From GCA-002779465 sp964596535 (GTDB taxonomy: Bacteria; Desulfobacterota; Desulfobacteria; Desulfobacterales; UBA2156), in NCBI GenBank assembly GCA_964596535.1, contig CAZQUR010000001.1:1-64000 (forward strand): DNA of 64,000 nucleotides, read 5' to 3'. Within the stretch, counting starts at the first letter, position 1. The number at the start of each line of letters is the position of its first letter. The position numbers and the translations under genes are program-made. Under the pieces are notes generated by a model that saw nothing but the letters and a program-made list of their open reading frames with translations, did not search any database and was not told the DNA's origin. Shown piece after piece: positions 29,853-39,158 of the stretch.

Positions 29853-30267
29853 ATGCCTCCTCTTTTTCCAGTTTTAAGTGGATGGAGTCCAGAATCCCGT
29901 TGATGAACGCACCGGATTCTTGATTCCCGTATTTCTTCCCCACGTCGATGGCTTCATTGATGGCCACCTTCGGCGGGATATCTCCCCGGTATAACAGTTC
30001 ATAGACCGCGACCCGCATGGCGTTGCGGTCCACGCCGGACATACGGCTGAGTTTCCAGTGGTCCGAGGCGTTTTTGATCAATGCATCGATTTCCGGCAAG
30101 GCCCTCATGACGCCGTGAACCAGATCCTGAAAAAAGGCGCATGCATGTTCCGGCGGCGGGAAATGCTTCAGGTACAGTTTCAAGGCGTCTTCGTTCACGC
30201 ATTGGGCCAGATCCATGAAAAACAGGGCCTGCATGGCGAGTTCCCTGGATCGGCGGCGGCTCCCCAT
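29842..30267 (-). CDS. nusB: transcription antitermination factor NusB
   Basis: NusB binds boxA RNA with S10 during rRNA antitermination. The 141-residue protein has the family's R-R-x-S-R-E-L-A-M-Q-A-L-F start and the N-E-A-I-D-V-G-K-K-Y-G segment. It follows ribH by 3 bases, an arrangement common in bacteria. Confidence 0.95.
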   Translation of the reverse strand: MGSRRRSRELAMQALFFMDLAQCVNEDALKLYLKHFPPPEHACAFFQDLVHGVMRALPEIDALIKNASDHWKLSRMSGVDRNAMRVAVYELLYRGDIPPKVAINEAIDVGKKYGNQESGAFINGILDSIHLKLEKEEAYEA

Positions 30268-30270
30268 GAA

Positions 30271-30744
30271 TTATTTCCGGTCCAGGGCCTCCATCAGGTC
30301 GGCCATTTCCACGGCGGTGACGGCGGCATGCCATCCCTTGTTCCCCGCCTTGGTCCCGGCCCGTTCGATGGCCTGTTCGAGTGTGTCCGTGGTGACGACG
30401 CCGAAGATGACCGGCACCCGGGACTCCAGGCCCACCTGGGCGATCCCTTTCGAAACTTCGGCGCTGACGTAATCGAAGTGCGGCGTGGCCCCGCGAATGA
30501 CTGCTCCCAGACAGACGACCGCATGGTGTTTTTGGCTTTCGGCCAATGTTTTTGCCGCCAGCGGAATTTCAAAGGATCCGGGTACTTTGACGATTTCAAG
30601 ATCCTCTTCGCGGGCGCCGCAGCGAAGCAGGGCGTCGAGGGCTCCGGACAACAGCTTCTCCGTGATGAAGTCGTTGAATCGGCTCACCACCAGGGCGAAG
30701 CGTTTTCCCTTTGCGTTCAGTTTCCCTTCTAGAATTTTCGGCAT
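30271..30744 (-). CDS. ribH: 6,7-dimethyl-8-ribityllumazine synthase
   Basis: RibH joins the ribityl pyrimidine with dihydroxybutanone phosphate in riboflavin synthesis. The 157-residue protein has V-S-R-F-N-D at the N-terminus, V-P-G-S-F-E-I-P and G-A-V-I-R-G-x-T-P-H-F-D-Y-V. ATG 30744 has an AAGGGA site; in-frame ATGs at 30759 and 30777 are less likely. Confidence 0.95.
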   Translation of the reverse strand: MPKILEGKLNAKGKRFALVVSRFNDFITEKLLSGALDALLRCGAREEDLEIVKVPGSFEIPLAAKTLAESQKHHAVVCLGAVIRGATPHFDYVSAEVSKGIAQVGLESRVPVIFGVVTTDTLEQAIERAGTKAGNKGWHAAVTAVEMADLMEALDRK

Positions 30745-30805
30745 GTGCGATCCCTTCATTTGGCGTTTTTCGTCCAAACGGATTCCCCTTGACGCCGGTT
30801 TTGAT

Positions 30806-32020
30806 TCATGGGTTGGCGTCGATATTGAGCAGGTGCCCCATTTTAAGCTCTTTGCACTTCAGATAGCACCGATTGTATTCATTGGGCTCCACTGCGATGG
30901 GGACCTGTTCCACGATGCTCAGGCCGTACCCTTCCAGCCCCACGATCTTCTTGGGATTGTTGGTCATGATCCGCATCTTCCGGACCCCGAGATTGGCCAG
31001 GATCTGGGCGCCGATTCCGTAGTTCCTCAGGTCCGGTTTGAACCCCAGGGCCTGATTGGCCTCCACCGTATCCATCCCCTGGTCCTGGAGGGCGTAGGCT
31101 TTCAGCTTGTTGACCAGTCCGATGCCGCGGCCTTCCTGACGGATGTATAACAAAACACCCTTTCCTTCCTGTTCCATCATCCGCATGGCCTGCCGGAGCT
31201 GTTCGCCGCAGTCACAACGCAGGGATCCGAAGATATCTCCGGTGAGGCATTCGGAATGGACCCGGACCAGGGTGGGCTCCGCCGGATCAATCTCTCCTTT
31301 GATCATGGCGATGTGTAACAGATCGTCGATACGGTTTTCAAAGACGACGGCCTTGAAGGTACCGGCGAAGGCCGTGGGGATGACGGTTTCCGTGGCCCGG
31401 GAGACAAAGGATTCGGTCCGCATCCGGTACTCGATGAGGTCGGCGATGGTGCAGACCCCGATGCCGTGGCGCTCGCTGAATTCCTGGAGGGCCGGCATCC
31501 GGGCCATGGTGCCGTCTTCATCCATGATTTCGCAGATCACGCCGGCGGGTTTGAGTCCGGCCAGCCGGGCGAGATCCACGGAGCCTTCCGTCTGTCCTGC
31601 CCGGACCATGACCCCGCCGTTTCTTGCCCGTAACGGAAAGATATGTCCCGGCCGGACCAGGTCCCGGGGCTTGGCCTCATCGGCGATGGCCGTGAGGATG
31701 GTGGTGGCGCGGTCAAAGGCGGAGATGCCCGTGGTCACCCCGCATCGGGCTTCGATGGAAACCGTGAATCCGGTCTGGAACCGCGAGGTGTTGTTGTTGA
31801 CCATGGGGGGCAGATCCAGGGTGTCGATTTTTTCCGCCGTCATGGAAAGACAAATCAGACCCCGGGCGTATTTGGCCATGAAATTGATGGCCTCCGGCGT
31901 CACCTTTTCGGCGGCCATGGTGAGATCCCCTTCGTTCTCCCGGTCTTCGTCGTCCACCAGGATCACCATCTTCCCTTGTCGAATCTCTTCGATGGCCTTT
32001 TCAATGGAAATTTTGGGCAT
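30806..32020 (-). CDS. ribBA: bifunctional DHBP synthase / GTP cyclohydrolase II
   Basis: This fusion makes both riboflavin precursors. The 404-residue protein has an N-terminal RibB domain with D-D-E-D-R-E-N-E-G-D. The C-terminal RibA domain has the zinc ligands C-x10-C-x-C (E-C-L-T-G-D-I-F-G-S-L-R-C-D-C) and the R-Q-E-G-R-G-I-G-L motif. An AAAGGA site precedes the ATG. A gap of 95 bases separates it from ribE. Confidence 0.96.
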   Translation of the reverse strand: MPKISIEKAIEEIRQGKMVILVDDEDRENEGDLTMAAEKVTPEAINFMAKYARGLICLSMTAEKIDTLDLPPMVNNNTSRFQTGFTVSIEARCGVTTGISAFDRATTILTAIADEAKPRDLVRPGHIFPLRARNGGVMVRAGQTEGSVDLARLAGLKPAGVICEIMDEDGTMARMPALQEFSERHGIGVCTIADLIEYRMRTESFVSRATETVIPTAFAGTFKAVVFENRIDDLLHIAMIKGEIDPAEPTLVRVHSECLTGDIFGSLRCDCGEQLRQAMRMMEQEGKGVLLYIRQEGRGIGLVNKLKAYALQDQGMDTVEANQALGFKPDLRNYGIGAQILANLGVRKMRIMTNNPKKIVGLEGYGLSIVEQVPIAVEPNEYNRCYLKCKELKMGHLLNIDANP

Positions 32021-32115
32021 TGGATCCTTTTGCTCCTTGTTTTTTGATTTCTCAGGATGCCATTGTTGTTGTCCACGTGTGATGCGGACAAAACAATCTT
32101 TTTTACGGTTTCAAA

Positions 32116-32781
32116 CTATAAAAAGCCGGTTTTTTCCAAAAACGCCGGGCCCAAAGACCCTCCTTTGGGCGGGGTTTCTTCCGGGATCCGTTTCCGCCGG
32201 GCCAGGAAATGGGCCACATATTTTCCGATCATATCCGCTTCCAGGTTGACCGGATCGTTGGTTTTTTTGACGCCCACGGTGGTAACGGCCGCCGTATGGG
32301 GGATGATGCTGACTTCAAATGCGTCCCCTTGACATTCGTTGACCGTAAGGCTCACCCCGTCCACCGCCACCGAACCTTTCGGTATCATGTATTCCATGAC
32401 GGGCTCCGGGGCCTGAATCACCACCCGAAACGCGTTTCCCGCTAATGTTTTTTCCCGGATCCGCCCGATCCCGTCGATGTGGCCGGAGACCAGGTGCCCG
32501 CCGATCCGGTCGGAAAACCGCATGGCCCGCTCCATATTGACCCGATCTCCGATGCGGGCGTTTCCGAGAGTCGTTTTATGGAGGGTTTCCGGCGACACAT
32601 CCGCGGAGAACCGGCTTCCGGAAAGCATCACCGCCGTGAGGCAGACCCCGTTGACGGCGATGCTGTCCCCGATCCGGGTGTCCGCCAGGGGAAATTCCGC
32701 GGCAAAGGTAAACCGGCGCCCCTGTTGGGCGGCCGAAATCGCCGCGATGGTTCCCCGGCCCTCAATGATTCCCGTAAACAT
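32116..32781 (-). CDS. ribE: riboflavin synthase alpha chain
   Basis: This enzyme dismutates two lumazine molecules to riboflavin. The 221-residue protein starts with the canonical M-F-T-G-I-I-E-G and contains two lumazine-binding repeats (G-D-S-I-A-V-N-G-V-C-L-T and G-S-V-A-V-D-G-V-S-L-T). It lies 6 bases after ribD. Confidence 0.96.
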   Translation of the reverse strand: MFTGIIEGRGTIAAISAAQQGRRFTFAAEFPLADTRIGDSIAVNGVCLTAVMLSGSRFSADVSPETLHKTTLGNARIGDRVNMERAMRFSDRIGGHLVSGHIDGIGRIREKTLAGNAFRVVIQAPEPVMEYMIPKGSVAVDGVSLTVNECQGDAFEVSIIPHTAAVTTVGVKKTNDPVNLEADMIGKYVAHFLARRKRIPEETPPKGGSLGPAFLEKTGFL

Positions 32782-32787
32782 GCCTCT

Positions 32788-33930
32788 TCATCTGTCTTGA
32801 CGCCGTGCCGCCCGTGATTCGGGCTTGAGATACCCTTCGATCATCACATCGTCTCCGAATCGTCGATATCGGATTCGATACACCCGGAGGCTTTCTTCCA
32901 TCCGATCCGGTCCGCTTCCCCGGCAAACCGGGTATCCGTCGTCTCCGGCCAGGATTTTGGGCGCGAAAAAGAAGGCGATTTTGTCCACGATGCCGGAGGA
33001 AAAGGCGGTCCCCAGTGTGCGGCTCCCGCCTTCGATGAGCAGGTGAGTGATATCCAGCGCGCCCAGGCGATCCATGAGCCGATACAAATCGATCCGGCCG
33101 TCTTTAAGGGGCGCCGTGATGATCTTGACCCCCGGCTTTTCGATCCGGCGCTTTTTGGCCATCACCTCGGGGGCGTTTTCGTACCCTTCACCGATCACAA
33201 GGAGTGTATCAGAGTCGGTGTCGTGCCGCAACACCTTTGCCTGTTCCGGGATTGAAAGCCGGGTGTCCAGGATCACCCGGATGGGATGACAGCCCTTCTT
33301 TCGGGGAATCCGGGTGGTCAACCGGGGATCATCCCGTTTAATGGTGCCCACACCCACCATGATGGCGTCCGCGGCATGCCGCATCCGGTGGACATGCCGC
33401 CTGGAGGACGCTCCGGTAACCCACCGGGCATCCCCGGTGCGGGTGGCGATCCGGCCGTCCAGGGTGGCGGCGCATTTGGCAATGACAAAGGGCCGGCGGG
33501 TGGACACGAACGTGATATAGGCTTCGTTCAGGATCCCGGCCTCGTCTTCCAAAAGGCCCAGAGCGGTTTCCACACCCTTTTTCTTGAGAAAGTCCATCCC
33601 CCCGCCGGTGACGTCCGGGTTGGGGTCCGCCATGGCCGCCAGCACGCGCCGGATTCCGGCATCGAGAATGGCCCGGGTACACGGGGGGGTCCGGCCGAAA
33701 TGGTTGCACGGTTCCAGGGTGACAAAGAGGGTTGCCCCGCGGGCGCGGGGACCCGCATCCCGGAGGGCCTCCATCTCTGCATGGGGGGCGCCCGCCTCCC
33801 GGTGAAACCCTTTTCCTTCTATTTTTCCGTTTTTCACAACGACGGCGCCCACCATGGGATTGGGGGAGGTCGCTCCTGTGCCCTTCCGGGCCAGGGCAAG
33901 CGCCATTTTCATGAAACGTCGATCATCCAT
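32788..33930 (-). CDS. ribD: bifunctional riboflavin deaminase/reductase RibD
   Basis: RibD performs the second and third steps of riboflavin synthesis. The 380-residue protein has an N-terminal zinc deaminase domain (P-H-A-E-M-E-A-L and E-P-C-N-H-F-G-R-T-P-P-C) and a C-terminal reductase domain (A-A-T-L-D-G-R-I-A-T and L-I-E-G-G-S). I looked upstream for an FMN riboswitch and saw none, as expected for a gene internal to an operon. Confidence 0.95.
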   Translation of the reverse strand: MDDRRFMKMALALARKGTGATSPNPMVGAVVVKNGKIEGKGFHREAGAPHAEMEALRDAGPRARGATLFVTLEPCNHFGRTPPCTRAILDAGIRRVLAAMADPNPDVTGGGMDFLKKKGVETALGLLEDEAGILNEAYITFVSTRRPFVIAKCAATLDGRIATRTGDARWVTGASSRRHVHRMRHAADAIMVGVGTIKRDDPRLTTRIPRKKGCHPIRVILDTRLSIPEQAKVLRHDTDSDTLLVIGEGYENAPEVMAKKRRIEKPGVKIITAPLKDGRIDLYRLMDRLGALDITHLLIEGGSRTLGTAFSSGIVDKIAFFFAPKILAGDDGYPVCRGSGPDRMEESLRVYRIRYRRFGDDVMIEGYLKPESRAARRQDR

Positions 33931-33955
33931 GGCGGTTGTAACGATTGCAGCGCGG

Positions 33956-34411
33956 CTATTGTTTGTTCAAGAGAATTTTGAGCTCATCGAAGAAGTCGTT
34001 GACATCTTTGAATTCCCGGTACACGGAGGCGAACCGGACATAGGCCACGTCGTCGAGATCATGGAGCTTGGCCATCACCTTTTCACCGACGATATGGGAC
34101 GGGATTTCCTTTTCTCCGATTTCCCGCAGGTCCCGTTCCAGATCGTCCGCAAAGGATTCGATGACGTGCACGCTGATGTTGCGCTTCTCGCAGGCCCGCT
34201 TCATCCCTGCCAGGACTTTTTCCCGGGAAAAGACCTCCCGCCGCCCGTCTTTCTTGATAATGGTCAGCGGGATTTCCTCCACGTGTTCGTAAGTGGTGAA
34301 CCGCCTGCCGCATCCCGTGCATTCCCGCCGCCGCCGGATCACTTCCCCGTCCTTGCCGAGCCTGGAATCGATGACCTTGTTGTCGAGTTCCGAGCAGAAT
34401 GGACACTTCAT
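33956..34411 (-). CDS. nrdR: NrdR transcriptional repressor of ribonucleotide reductase
   Basis: A 151-residue repressor with an N-terminal zinc ribbon (M-K-C-P-F-C ... C-T-G-C-G-R-R-F-T-T-Y-E) and an ATP-cone domain that senses dATP/ATP. Its ATG overlaps the preceding dCMP deaminase stop by 4 bases; pairing with nucleotide metabolism fits its role. Confidence 0.96.
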   Translation of the reverse strand: MKCPFCSELDNKVIDSRLGKDGEVIRRRRECTGCGRRFTTYEHVEEIPLTIIKKDGRREVFSREKVLAGMKRACEKRNISVHVIESFADDLERDLREIGEKEIPSHIVGEKVMAKLHDLDDVAYVRFASVYREFKDVNDFFDELKILLNKQ

Positions 34412-34887
34412 ATCGGATTTCCCTGTTTAAGGTTTTCCAAGTGAACCACGACAATCCCCGCCTCCTCGAACATCTGTGTGGACATATGGTCCGCATAACC
34501 GGATCGGTAGTATATTTTCCGGATACCGGCGTTGATGAGCATCTTGGTGCAGATGGCACAGGGCAGATTCGTGCAATACAGGTCCGCATCTTTGATGGAG
34601 ACTCCGTGAAGGGCGGCCTGGATGATGGCGTTTTGCTCCGCGTGAATCCCCCGGCACAGTTCATGCCGCTCTCCCGAAGCCAACCCCATCTGTTCCCGGA
34701 GGCAGCCCGTCTCCCGGCAGTGTCGGATCCCCGACGGCGCACCGTTATAGCCGGTGCTCAAAATGCGTTTGTCTTTGACGATGACAGCCCCCACGGATCG
34801 CCTCAGACACGTGGAGCGCCTCGCCACCAGGGAGGCGATATCCATGAAATAGATTTCCCAGGGAGGTCGATCGTCCACGGCGTTCAT
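34408..34887 (-). CDS. deoxycytidylate deaminase
   Basis: This enzyme converts dCMP to dUMP for thymidylate synthesis. The 159-residue protein has the zinc ligands in C-R-G-I-H-A-E-Q-N-A-I and L-P-C-A-I-C. A further Cys/His set in the insert (H-C-R-E-T-G-C-L-R-E) is typical of dCMP deaminase/ComEB proteins. Its ATG directly follows the glyA stop with no gap. Confidence 0.92.
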   Translation of the reverse strand: MNAVDDRPPWEIYFMDIASLVARRSTCLRRSVGAVIVKDKRILSTGYNGAPSGIRHCRETGCLREQMGLASGERHELCRGIHAEQNAIIQAALHGVSIKDADLYCTNLPCAICTKMLINAGIRKIYYRSGYADHMSTQMFEEAGIVVVHLENLKQGNPI

Positions 34888-36147
34888 TCAATTCGGCGCT
34901 TCAGGGTATAAATCCGGATACAAGGGAAATGCCCGGCAAAGATCCAGGGCTGCCTTTCGCACGTCTTTCAGGGTGTTTTCGCTTGAGGGATCTTTCAGGG
35001 CCCGGACCATGAGACGCGCGATGCAGGTCATTTCGGAAAGCCCCATCCCCCGGGAGGTGAGCGCCGGCGTGCCGATGCGGAGCCCGCTGGTGACCGCCGG
35101 ACCCAAGGGATCAAAGGGGACGGCGTTTTTATTGGTGGTGATCCCCGCCCGCTCCAGGGTTTCCTGGGCGGTTTTTCCGGTGATGTTCAGATTTCTCAGG
35201 TCAAGCAGGAGCATGTGGTTGTCCGTCCCTCCGGAGACCAAACCCACCCCTTCCCCCATCAGGCCTGCCGCCAGAGCCTTGGCGTTGTCGACGACCTGTT
35301 TCTGGTAAGTGTTGAATCCGGTTTCCATGGCCTCCTTGAACGCCACCGCCTTGGCGGCGATGACGTGCATGAGGGGTCCGCCCTGGATTCCGGGGAAAAT
35401 CTCCTTGTCGAGTTTTTTTTGATACTCCGGCCGGGCGAGAATCAACCCCCCTCTGGGTCCCCGGAGGGTCTTGTGGGTGGTGGAGGTGACGGCGTCGGCA
35501 ACGGGGACGGGGGAGGGGTGTATCCCGGCGGCCACCAGCCCTGCAATGTGTGCCATGTCCACCATCAACAGGGCGTCCACCGATCGGGCGATGGTGGAAA
35601 AGGCGTCAAAGTCGATGATGCGGGGGTAGGCACTGGCGCCGGCGACGATCATTTTCGGCCGCACGCGCCGGGCGATTTTTTCCACGTCGTCGTAATCGAT
35701 TCGGCCCGTGGAGGGATCCACGCCGTAGTGGGAAAACCGGAAGAGACGGCCGGAAAAACTGGCCGGGCTCCCATGCGTCAGGTGTCCCCCGTGGGCCAGG
35801 CGCATACCTAAAACGGCATCCCCGGGTTGAAGGAGCCCGAAATAGACGGCCATGTTGGCCTGGGAACCCGAATGGGGCTGCACGTTGGCATACTCCGCGT
35901 GAAACAGGGCTTTTGCGCGGTCGATGGCCAGGCGTTCGACCACATCCATGTGCATACATCCGCCGTAATAGCGTCTTTCAGGGTACCCTTCGGCGTATTT
36001 GTTCGTCAGACAGCTCCCTTGCGTTTCCATGACCGCCCGACTCGCGATGTTTTCGGATGCAATGAGTTCAAGGGTATTCTGCTGGCGGGCCTGCTCGGCC
36101 CGTACGGCCGATGCGATTTCGAAATCAATTTGTTGGATCCAGTCCAC
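34888..36147 (-). CDS. glyA: serine hydroxymethyltransferase
   Basis: GlyA interconverts serine and glycine and supplies methylene-tetrahydrofolate. The 419-residue PLP enzyme has L-E-L-I-A-S-E-N-I-A-S, Y-A-E-G-Y-P-x-R-R-Y-Y-G-G and the lysine in T-S-T-T-H-K-T-L-R-G-P-R-G-G. Start is GTG 36147 behind AAGGAG. Confidence 0.96.
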   Translation of the reverse strand: MDWIQQIDFEIASAVRAEQARQQNTLELIASENIASRAVMETQGSCLTNKYAEGYPERRYYGGCMHMDVVERLAIDRAKALFHAEYANVQPHSGSQANMAVYFGLLQPGDAVLGMRLAHGGHLTHGSPASFSGRLFRFSHYGVDPSTGRIDYDDVEKIARRVRPKMIVAGASAYPRIIDFDAFSTIARSVDALLMVDMAHIAGLVAAGIHPSPVPVADAVTSTTHKTLRGPRGGLILARPEYQKKLDKEIFPGIQGGPLMHVIAAKAVAFKEAMETGFNTYQKQVVDNAKALAAGLMGEGVGLVSGGTDNHMLLLDLRNLNITGKTAQETLERAGITTNKNAVPFDPLGPAVTSGLRIGTPALTSRGMGLSEMTCIARLMVRALKDPSSENTLKDVRKAALDLCRAFPLYPDLYPEAPN

Positions 36148-36201
36148 TGTCGGTCTTTACTCCTTACCGATCTTCTTGGGGCGATGGGCCGGCTGTCGGA
36201 G

Positions 36202-36684
36202 TCAACAGGACGCCTCCGGCGTTTCGGGTTCAATGGATCCGGCGGCTTCGATTTTCTGTACCCGGGTTTCGTGCCGACCCCCTTCAAAGGGGGTGTCGAG
36301 CCATACCCGGACGATTTCCATGGCCAGCCCTTCTCCGATCACCCGGGCACCCAGGGCCAGAATATTGGCGTTGTTATGCCGCCGGCTCATGGCCGCGGAA
36401 TAGGTTTCCGAACACAGGGCCGCCCGGACACCGGGGAACCGGTTGGCTACCATGGACATGCCGATGCCGGTGCCGCAAATGAGGATGCCCCGGGCCACTT
36501 TTCCCGAAGCCACCATTTTCGCGACTCTGGTGCCGAAATCGGGATAATCCACGGAAGCCGTCCCGCCGGTCCCCACATCCACCACGTCGAGCCCCGTTTG
36601 TCGCAAAAACTTTTTAATGGTTTCTTTGAGCCCAAAGGCGGCGTGGTCGCAGCCGATGGCGATCGAACCGGTCGCATTGTTCAT
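36202..36684 (-). CDS. rpiB: ribose 5-phosphate isomerase B
   Basis: RpiB interconverts ribose and ribulose 5-phosphates. The 160-residue protein has G-C-D-H-A-A-F-G-L-K near the start, the I-C-G-T-G-I-G-M-S loop and R-A-A-L-C. It is the first gene of the rib/nusB unit, with a strong AAAGGA site and its own promoter. Confidence 0.94.
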   Translation of the reverse strand: MNNATGSIAIGCDHAAFGLKETIKKFLRQTGLDVVDVGTGGTASVDYPDFGTRVAKMVASGKVARGILICGTGIGMSMVANRFPGVRAALCSETYSAAMSRRHNNANILALGARVIGEGLAMEIVRVWLDTPFEGGRHETRVQKIEAAGSIEPETPEASC

Positions 36685-36729
36685 ATCCAGATCCTTTCTA
36701 CTGATCCTACGGGAAAACCCGGAATTTCC

Positions 36730-36758
36730 TTTATATCCCGCCCCTTGAGTCGGGGCAA
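36730..36758 (-). promoter_or_regulatory. promoter for the rpiB-glyA-rib unit
   Basis: On the minus strand TTGCCC (36753-36758) and TATAAA (36730-36735) are 17 bases apart, about 45 bases before the rpiB ATG and just after the fabF terminator. Confidence 0.5.
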
Positions 36759-36760
36759 GG

Positions 36761-36778
36761 AAAAAAGGGGGACCCCCT
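36761..36778 (-). terminator. short terminator after fabF
   Basis: Read on the minus strand, AGGGG and CCCCT pair around a GTC loop and are followed by five T. It starts 7 bases after the fabF stop. The stem is short but GC-only apart from one pair. Confidence 0.45.
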
Positions 36779-36784
36779 AATGCC

Positions 36785-38029
36785 CTATGGACGGAATTTT
36801 TTGAGAACCAGGCAGGCGTTGGTCCCGCCGAAGCCGAAGGAGTTGGTCATGGCGTACTCGACGGCTTTTTTACGGGCCGTGTTGGGGACGTAGTCGAGGT
36901 CGCATTCCTCTCCGGGGTTTTCAAAGTTGATGGTGGGGGGAAGGATGTCCTGGTGCAGGGTCAGGGCCGTAAAGACGGTTTCGACACCCCCTGCGCCGCC
37001 CAAAAGGTGCCCGGTCATGGATTTGGTGGAGCTCACGGCAAGGGTTCGGACATGATCCTTGAATACGGTCTTGATGGCCCGGGTTTCGTACAAGTCGTTG
37101 AGGGGTGTGGAGGTCCCGTGGGCATTGATATATTCCACCGCTCCGGGAGCGATACCGGCATCTTCAATGGCGGCGGCCATGCAGCGGGCCATCCCTTCCC
37201 CGTCCGGGGAAGGCGCACTGATGTGAAAGGCGTCCCCGCTCATTCCGTATCCCACCACTTCGGCGTAGATGTGCGCCCCGCGCTTTTGCGCGCTTTCCAG
37301 GCTTTCGAAGATCAAAATGCCGGCACCTTCTCCGATGACGAATCCATCCCGGTCCCTGTCAAAGGGCCTGGAGGCTTTTTCGGGCGCGTCGTTCCGGGTG
37401 GAAAGGGCTTTCATGGCGTTGAAACCGGCCACGGAGGTGGGGGTGACGACCGACTCCACGCCCCCGGTGATCATGGCCTCGGCCCTCCCGCTTTGAATGA
37501 TCTTGAAGGCCTCTCCGGCGGCGTGGGTCCCGGCGGCGCAGGCGGTGGCCATGGAGGCATTGGGTCCTTTGGCCCCGAACAGGATGGAAATCATGCCGGC
37601 GGCCATGTTCCCGATCATCATGGGAATGAAAAAGGGGCTCACCCGTTTCGGGCCTTTGTGCTCGATGGTGCGGGTCGTTTCTTCCAGAAACGAAAGTCCT
37701 CCCAGGCCGCAACCCGTGAACACCCCGATCCGGAGGGCGTTTTCGCCGTTGACGGTTAAGCCCGAATCTTCCATGGCCATCCGGCTGGCGGCCACGGCAT
37801 AGGCGATGAAAGGGGTGGCTCGGTTGGCGTCCTTTGCAGGCATGAAATCGGCGGGGTTGAAATCTTTGACTTCCCCTGCGATCTTTGTGGCATAAGAGGC
37901 GGCGTCGAACCGTGTGATGGGCCCGATACCGGACTTTCCGGCACAAAGTGTGTTCCAACTCTCCGACACCCCCACACCCAGGGGCGTCACCAGCCCCATG
38001 CCGGTGATCACGACCCGTTTTATGCTCAA
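36785..38029 (-). CDS. fabF: beta-ketoacyl-ACP synthase II
   Basis: FabF elongates acyl-ACP chains with malonyl-ACP. The 414-residue condensing enzyme has the catalytic Cys in T-A-C-A-A-G-T-H and the two active-site histidines in N-A-H-G-T-S-T-P-L-N-D and S-M-T-G-H-L-L-G. I choose TTG 38029 because AGGAGG (38035-38040) precedes it and the protein then begins S-I-K-R-V-V-I-T-G-M-G; the first in-frame ATG (38110) would touch acpP. Confidence 0.96.
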   Translation of the reverse strand: MSIKRVVITGMGLVTPLGVGVSESWNTLCAGKSGIGPITRFDAASYATKIAGEVKDFNPADFMPAKDANRATPFIAYAVAASRMAMEDSGLTVNGENALRIGVFTGCGLGGLSFLEETTRTIEHKGPKRVSPFFIPMMIGNMAAGMISILFGAKGPNASMATACAAGTHAAGEAFKIIQSGRAEAMITGGVESVVTPTSVAGFNAMKALSTRNDAPEKASRPFDRDRDGFVIGEGAGILIFESLESAQKRGAHIYAEVVGYGMSGDAFHISAPSPDGEGMARCMAAAIEDAGIAPGAVEYINAHGTSTPLNDLYETRAIKTVFKDHVRTLAVSSTKSMTGHLLGGAGGVETVFTALTLHQDILPPTINFENPGEECDLDYVPNTARKKAVEYAMTNSFGFGGTNACLVLKKFRP

Positions 38030-38109
38030 GATTTCCTCCTTTTGACAGTTATGATCGGGCATGCACGCCCGGCAAAAAAATTCGCGGCATTCCGATGGAT
38101 GCCGGTGCA

Positions 38110-38340
38110 TCAGGAATGCTTGGCGATATACTCCAGGACGTCTTTTACGGTGACGAGCTTTTCCGCTTCTTCGTCAGAAATTTCGATGTCGAATTCTTCT
38201 TCCATGGACATGATGAGTTCCACCAGATCCAGGGAATCGGCGCCCAGATCATCCACGAAGGACGCCTCCGGCACGATGTCGTTGATATCCACGCTCAGTT
38301 TTTCCGCAATGATCTTCTTGACTTTGTCCTCAAGTGACAT
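38110..38340 (-). CDS. acpP: acyl carrier protein
   Basis: A 76-residue ACP whose phosphopantetheine serine lies in D-D-L-G-A-D-S-L-D-L-V-E. It is acidic and full length. AAGGAGG precedes the ATG. It stands between fabG and fabF, the usual order. Confidence 0.97.
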   Translation of the reverse strand: MSLEDKVKKIIAEKLSVDINDIVPEASFVDDLGADSLDLVELIMSMEEEFDIEISDEEAEKLVTVKDVLEYIAKHS

Positions 38341-38393
38341 GGTCGCTTCCTCCTTGATGGCCGTAAAGAAAAAAATAATGATTTTTTATGCGC

Positions 38394-39158
38394 TTACATA
38401 TACATGCCGCCGCTGACATGGATGACCTGGCCGGTGATATAGGTCGCCTGTTCGGATGCCAGAAACGCCACGACGTGCGCCACGTCTTCCGGTTGCCCGG
38501 CACGACCCAGGGGAATTTGGGCCATCATCTCCGTTCTCACTTTTTCGGAAAGCACGGCGGTCATGTCCGTCTCGATGAATCCCGGGGCCACCGCGTTTAC
38601 GGTGACACCCCGCTGGGCGAACTCTCGGGCCGCGGTCTTGGTCAGCCCGATGATCCCGGCCTTGGAAGCCACATAATTGGCCTGGCCCGGGTTCCCGATG
38701 ACCCCAACGATGGAAGCGATGTTGATGATGCGCCCGGATCGTTGGTTTACCATGGCGCGGCCCCCAAACCGGGTGCAGTGAAACGCTCCCTTCAAATTGA
38801 CGTTCATCACGGCGTCCCAGTCCGTTTCGGTCATCCGCATGAGCAGTTTGTCCCGGGTGATCCCGGCGTTGTTGACAAGAACGTCGATGCGGCCGGCCTC
38901 CTGTATGACCGTGTCAAAGAACGCCTTTACCGAGTCCTCCGACGCCACATTGACGCTTTGGCTTTTCGCCCATCCGCCGGCCCCGTTGACGAGGGTTTCG
39001 GTTTTTTCCGCATGGGCCTGTTCTCCCTGCGGATCGCCGGGGTTGAAGTAATTAAAATAGATTCGGGTGTCCGGAGCGGCAAATTCAAGACAGATGGCCC
39101 GGCCGATGCCCCGGGATCCGCCGGTAACCACTACCACGCGCGTTTCATCCGCTTTCAT
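38394..39158 (-). CDS. fabG: 3-oxoacyl-ACP reductase
   Basis: FabG reduces 3-ketoacyl-ACP with NADPH. The 254-residue SDR has T-G-G-S-R-G-I-G, N-N-A-G and the catalytic Y-V-A-S-K. An extra Y-F-N-Y-F-N-P-G-D-P-Q-G segment follows the first strand and is longer than in E. coli FabG. It overlaps the acyl-CoA dehydrogenase stop as ATGA. Confidence 0.93.
   Translation of the reverse strand: MKADETRVVVVTGGSRGIGRAICLEFAAPDTRIYFNYFNPGDPQGEQAHAEKTETLVNGAGGWAKSQSVNVASEDSVKAFFDTVIQEAGRIDVLVNNAGITRDKLLMRMTETDWDAVMNVNLKGAFHCTRFGGRAMVNQRSGRIINIASIVGVIGNPGQANYVASKAGIIGLTKTAAREFAQRGVTVNAVAPGFIETDMTAVLSEKVRTEMMAQIPLGRAGQPEDVAHVVAFLASEQATYITGQVIHVSGGMYM

Noticed and set aside
32021..32115. FMN riboswitch near the rib genes
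   Set aside because: The gap between ribE and ribBA has neither the conserved core nor the multi-stem layout; the rib genes lie inside a longer operon.
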